Positions 22,699 through 26,000 of a stretch of DNA of 26,000 nt are shown piece after piece. Both the position numbers and the translations under genes were made by a program. This stretch comes from Choricystis sp. odSpoLacu1 (taxonomy: Eukaryota > Chlorophyta > Trebouxiophyceae), in contig CATQFO010000001.1 in assembly GCA_958009055.1 (NCBI GenBank), positions 1 through 26,000 on the forward strand. The letters are read 5' to 3'. A model generated the notes under the pieces. The model made no database searches. It was not told the DNA's origin and saw only the letters and a list, made by a program, of their open reading frames with translations. Every line of letters starts with the position of its first letter. The stretch's first letter is position 1.

Positions 22699-24807
22699 GT
22701 GCAGTGCAAGAATTTGTATAGTGATGCGTTTTTGTTTTCCACATGCTTTGTATTGCTTGTAAATTAAGTGCACATTTCGAAAATTAGAAAGTCAAGGCAA
22801 CACATTGTACGATTTAGATTGTCATACTGTACTTCATCAACTATGAAATGAACATCTTGTGGTTGTAGTGCTAACGTCTTCATAACAATTAATAGTACAT
22901 CCTTTAATATCTTGATTGGATAGTAGTGGCATCTGATCCCACATGCTTTTGGTTCCTGTAAGTACTTACGCCATCATTTAGAAAACATTGTACAATTGAC
23001 CAGCAAAATTTAAGTACCATAGAATGATGAGCATCTTATTCAATCACCACACAATGATTTTATGGGCTATTTAAATCTTGTACTACTGACATGCATAAAA
23101 TCAAAACAGAGTCGGAAATCATTATTTAGGTTAAGAATTGTAGTGAGGCATGCATGCACATTGTTGTCACCATCCAGATCAACATCAGTTTTATGGCCAC
23201 CACCTTTTTCTGAATCATCTGGGTACCAGTAGATGCATAGATTGCATGTGGAAGTAGTTTTGGTACTCTCCATGATATTAATATCAGACTCATCTGCCAC
23301 AGTGCACACATGAATATCATCCCCTTCCTTTCCTCTGCATCATCCCATTTCTCTTCCTTTATCCTCTTTCTATATGATATCCTTTATTTCCCGCCCTTCT
23401 TTTACCCTTAATTACTCTCTTCTTTTCCCTCTACTTCGTCCTCTTCTTTTTCACTCTCTTATTGAGATTTTAACAATTTTGTCAATGCCAGCCTCCTTCC
23501 TGTCAGTCGCAATAAATCATCAAGGTTGAACTTGATGGTTTTTTTAATTCTGCCTTATGTAAAATTGATAAGGAAATTAGCTATATGAATTTTAATATTT
23601 GAAGCAATGGGCACCAAACCGCTAGAGGATTTGCCCTATAGTATTAGACGGCTTTAGGATTGTCTACCTAGTACAAGAATTCAAACAATCGACTGGTTCT
23701 GCATGGTCTAAATATGTAAAATATTCATAATGACTATTGCACACATTGAGTCAACAATAATATCTACTATATATGGAATTAACATTATAGTTTATCACTT
23801 TTGGTATCATCTTATATTGTTGCAATAAGGATTTTTACCAGACTGACAAATATATACAACCTTTATGATGCCATGGTGGTATTGTGATTAAATTCATTAT
23901 GATTTCAGCACCATTATAAATTTACAACGTTTTCTTCATTTTTCTCCATTAACATTATGTTGGTGCTATGGTTATGTTTACTGTTATGTTATTATATACA
24001 TGTAGTTGAAATTAGTGCCGCCATTTGGTGATGCTAATTAACATCAGCACTTAGTATAAGGGCAATATTCTACTTCACTTTTTTCAGCAATTGCAGCACC
24101 TCAAGTTGAAAGACAAAGGGCAGACTAGGTGGCATCCAATAATAATGATACAATGTGCCTCAGTTTAAAGCTACTTTCGTCAGCTTCATGTAGTGCCCAC
24201 AGATTGTCAAGTTTTCTTAAAATACTGAATGCATATAAATAATGAAGCTAATTTGACTCCTGAAAGAGAAATATAAGTTATGTATATACACATGTAAGTA
24301 AAGAAATATTACAATTAGAAGAAGGATTGCGTATTACAGGCACATGTAGTACATACATCAGTACATGTATATAATCATCTACATTTGTATGTTATGTGTC
24401 ATACAGTCCATGTTTCTATGCATGGTTCGCATACATTTATACGTTTACTCGTTCACGCCTGCAGTTAAGTGACTGAACTCGCGTAATTTTCAGTATTGCA
24501 ACAATCAAGTATGCATTATGGTTGAGTGCACAATGTGTTGAGTGCAAAGCTGTTACTAGAAATAGCATATCCTCAAGAGAGCACCACGCCCACCTGCATT
24601 TTATCTGGATACACATATTTAATAATATTATAAATTAATTTTGCTATATACTAAATAATTCATATGGCAGACCCCTGTGCCAAAGTCTCAGAGATGTATG
24701 TGTAATATATTATTTTAATGATTATAATGTTCATATAAGCATGCCATGCTTCACCATAGCTCGGCGATATTTCATATGTTCTTTATGGATGTACTTCAAT
24801 ATCCTGA

Positions 24808-25060
24808 AGGGGGCTTGTCGAAACTATTTTTGGACAAAATTAGCGTCATTATGACGTTAACATATTAACCCCCCCCCCCCCCCCCCCCCCCTTAACGTCA
24901 TTGAGTTAGTAGCATGAAATATTACTCAATGAGCAGTGTGGTCTGAATAGACATAACTGCTGCCACTGGAGTCAACACTGCAGCTAGCTAGATGTTCCAT
25001 ATAACAATACTTGCGGACAATTCTTAGCGTCATAGACTCATAGAGTGATAGCCTCCCCCC

Positions 25061-25096
<36 letters not shown>

Positions 25097-25149
25097 CTAA
25101 CGTCACAATGACGCTAATTTTTTTCAAAAATCGTTTGGACAAGCCCCCT
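24808..25149. mobile_element. MITE-like element with ~50-bp terminal inverted repeats
   Basis: The left arm (about 24808-24860) starts AGGGGGCTTGTC and continues through TTAGCGTCATTATGACGTTA. The right arm (about 25097-25149), read on the minus strand, starts AGGGGGCTTGTC and continues through TTAGCGTCATTGTGACGTTA, with a handful of mismatches over about 50 bp. The middle has two long C runs (24869-24891 and about 25062-25093), each next to further AACGTCA or GCGTCA copies. No coding capacity; no clear target duplication. Confidence 0.8.
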
Positions 25150-25479
25150 AACAATACTACCTTATCTGCCGGCAATTTGAATACATTCTTGCTCCGCTTC
25201 TCGCACGTTGTGCATATATGCTGCATGCATGAAGACACTAAATGCTCTAACACTGCCACTCATCTTATATACACAATGTACATGTACACACATGATTGTT
25301 CACTGGAGGTTGAAGATTAATTCTCTCCCTGATGGCGTATGCATGTTACGTATAGGCCCCTATGGACATGCATACACCACCGGGCGGTTAATCACGTCCG
25401 TGCTTATTGAACTCTGAACTTCGTCACTTGCTACGTGTATCTAAGCCTTACTCAGCCATAAATTGTAAACTATGACTTC

Positions 25480-25650
25480 CAGTAGCGGATCCAGCATGGA
25501 CAGTTGACGGCTGAAAGAGCAGGGGTGAACTGTAGGCGGAGCCGTCCCGGGGAGGGCGCGGGGGGGTATGAGGGAGCACTGTAAGTTCCCCCATCGGGGT
25601 CTGGGACGGAGCCCCATAAGCCAACGCTTTTGGCGTTGGAAAACCCTCCA
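25480..25650. mobile_element. One end of a hAT-like transposon
   Basis: CAGTAGCGGATCCAG (25480-25494) matches the terminal repeat of the 10197-11592 element at 12 of 15 positions. It is followed by GC-rich sequence with small stems, such as CCGTCCC with GGGACGG and CCAACGC with GCGTTGG (25621-25639), typical of subterminal regions. No matching second end is seen before 26000, so the element is cut by the window or truncated. Confidence 0.4.
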
Positions 25651-26000
25651 AAACTACACACAAAAAAGTATTACGCCAATTTACGGATACTCAGAGCCTC
25701 TTCAATGACTTCATACTTTTAAATGCCCCACCTCCTACGTGAGGGGGTTGCAAATCCCACCTTACCCGGACTAGCCAGACCTTTATGGCCGTGTGAATCA
25801 GTATAAATACAAATCAAAACAACTCTAGCTAACATTTAACGATTGAAGGGTGCAAGAATTAAGATGGAAGTATTATTATAATATTATACGTGTATATATC
25901 AACCAACCTATATCGACATCCGTTTGATTCATAATGAATACATGCATGTGTCACCAATGCCAGGTTATCCATGCATTCGCTTTTATCTTATACAATGTAC

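Larger units (their letters stand above)
22699..26000. other. Region downstream of the receptor
   Basis: No gene was recognised. It begins with the receptor 3' untranslated region; the first AATAAA noted is at 23511, so the polyadenylation site is unsettled. A pyrimidine-rich stretch lies at about 23310-23460. Minus-strand open frames around 23067-23320, one of them acidic, have no recognisable domain. The only clear structures are the inverted-repeat element at 24808-25149 and the transposon end at 25480. Confidence 0.6.

Noticed and set aside
23067..23320. Acidic minus-strand ORF downstream of the receptor
   Set aside because: It is short, has no recognisable domain or supported splice sites, and is adjacent to low-complexity sequence. 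It cannot be told from chance.

Overview
The window looks like nuclear DNA of a marine invertebrate, most likely a sponge (Porifera, probably a demosponge). The grounds are AT-rich DNA, many GT-AG introns of only 50-60 bp beside long repeat-filled ones, numerous short inverted-repeat elements with poly-C runs, and an animal-type GABA-B-like receptor of the kind found in sponges. The phylum is an inference; the animal assignment is firm.

Two protein-coding genes can be assembled exon by exon, and they point away from each other. On the minus strand (start 4091, running left off the window) is AGXT, a serine-pyruvate/alanine-glyoxylate aminotransferase. Ten exons encode residues 1-357, and the final ~35 residues lie beyond position 1. 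On the plus strand (9447-22698) is a 16-exon, 821-residue class C G-protein-coupled receptor of the GABA-B family. It has a signal peptide, a Venus-flytrap ligand domain, seven membrane helices and a C-terminal coiled coil. All splice phases in both models close without a stop.

The 5.35 kb between the two starts holds the AGXT proximal promoter, a 280-bp inverted-repeat element (5745-6024), GT and ATT microsatellites, a frameshifted retroelement coding fragment (about 8791-9250, minus) just upstream of the receptor, and one or two open segments of unknown status.

The long receptor introns are rich in repeats. Intron 1 carries a 1.4 kb element with hAT-like ends. Intron 2 has an 11-copy minisatellite, intron 5 a 325-bp pure (CCCT)n tract, and intron 10 a further inverted-repeat element with nested palindromes. 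Downstream of the receptor (22699-26000) no gene was recognised, only another inverted-repeat element (24808-25149) and one transposon end (25480). The heptamer ACATGTA is strongly over-represented throughout. No functional link between the two genes is evident. I found no prokaryotic-type system, CRISPR array, tRNA or rRNA.
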